NCBI GenBank assembly: GCA_026016205.1
Contig: CP061209.1
Location: forward strand, 822,330-886,329
Direction of reading: 5' to 3'
From: Methanosarcinales archaeon
Lineage (GTDB): Archaea > Halobacteriota > UBA148 > JAUWXC01
Length of the DNA: 64,000 nucleotides
Shown: piece by piece, positions 63,959 through 64,000 of the stretch
Layout of the letters: each line of letters begins with the position of its first letter
Numbering within the stretch: the first letter of the stretch is position 1
Position numbers and translations under genes: made by a program
The notes under the pieces: model-generated
What the model was told of the DNA's origin: nothing
The model's input: only the letters and a program-made list of their open reading frames with translations
The model's database searches: none

Positions 63959-64000
63959 ACCTCGCAAAGGTCTTGGCTTTTTTTATGGCTACCTTCTTCA
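63945..64000 (-). CDS. 3' end of the antitoxin gene upstream of the last PIN toxin (partial)
   Basis: Only the last 17 codons are inside the window (KKVAIKKAKTFARYVSE, then TAA at 63947-63945). It is basic and Lys-rich and overlaps the toxin start by 14 nt, so it is most likely the cognate antitoxin. The family cannot be told from this fragment. Confidence 0.5.
   Translation of the reverse strand, partial: KKVAIKKAKTFARYVSE

Overview
This window is from a euryarchaeon, most likely a mesophilic member of the Methanosarcinales-like methanogen or anaerobic methane/alkane-oxidiser lineages. The evidence is F420-dependent methylenetetrahydromethanopterin reductase (mer), F420 glutamate ligase (cofE), the diphthamide genes dph5 and dph6, TBP, an archaeal histone, membrane LonB, NOB1, a tubulin-like CetZ, archaeal Thi4, a class III ribonucleotide reductase with its own glutaredoxin-like donor, and S-layer-type proteins with PGF-CTERM tails. 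mcr is not in the window, so methanogen and reverse methanogen cannot be told apart. Genes are tightly packed and many overlap by 4 nt.

Layout. 1-6.1 kb: a plus-strand operon of dph5 (cut by the window edge), herA, small DUF357 and UPF0212 genes, a PfkB kinase, dph6 and a DUF2070 membrane protein, followed by tRNA-Arg(TCT). 6.2-12 kb: PAC2 chaperone, leuS, gfcR-like regulator and nob1 on the minus strand, then a histone gene and a small exporter. 12-19.4 kb: CDF transporter, thiI, thi4, an adenosine-specific kinase, an HDAC-like deacetylase, cca, thpR and a hypothetical gene. 19.5-24.5 kb: nrdH-like/nrdD/nrdG, UPF0200, UPF0201 and a TIM-barrel isomerase. 24.5-27 kb: two half-size MgtE/SLC41 permeases with a duplicated PhoU/RCK_C regulator. 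27-34.7 kb: small hypotheticals, a SerB-like phosphatase, rnz, trmG10, tbp, ogt, nadM, mer and an S-adenosylmethionine hydrolase. 34.8-35.7 kb: toxin-antitoxin genes, including a broken vapC. 35.7-46.7 kb: PflX-type radical SAM, lonB, an unusual flavoprotein, prs, rtcA, kptA, cysteine desulfurase, larE, glmM and an epimerase.

46.7-55.3 kb is an accessory region: six toxin-antitoxin modules around two PGF-CTERM surface-protein genes whose Ala-Thr linkers are encoded by GTTGCT hexamer repeats. 55.4-59.1 kb holds a cetZ cluster with a membrane-anchored secreted protein, a PRC-barrel protein and a coiled-coil/winged-helix protein. 59.1-64 kb holds apgM, an anchored Ig-like protein, cofE, DUF1699, an intron-containing tRNA-Arg(GCG), leuB and a last PIN toxin with its antitoxin cut by the window edge.

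The observations I would check first are: (i) two genes, the histone and RNase Z, whose family-typical N-termini begin at ACG placed exactly five bases after a GAGGTG ribosome binding site; (ii) the cetZ cluster, with a PRC-barrel partner reminiscent of archaeal division proteins; (iii) a CoA-disulfide-reductase/NADH-oxidase homologue that has lost its redox cysteine, its NAD glycine loop and an FAD-site aspartate; (iv) the toxin-antitoxin island with imperfect direct repeats and visible operators.
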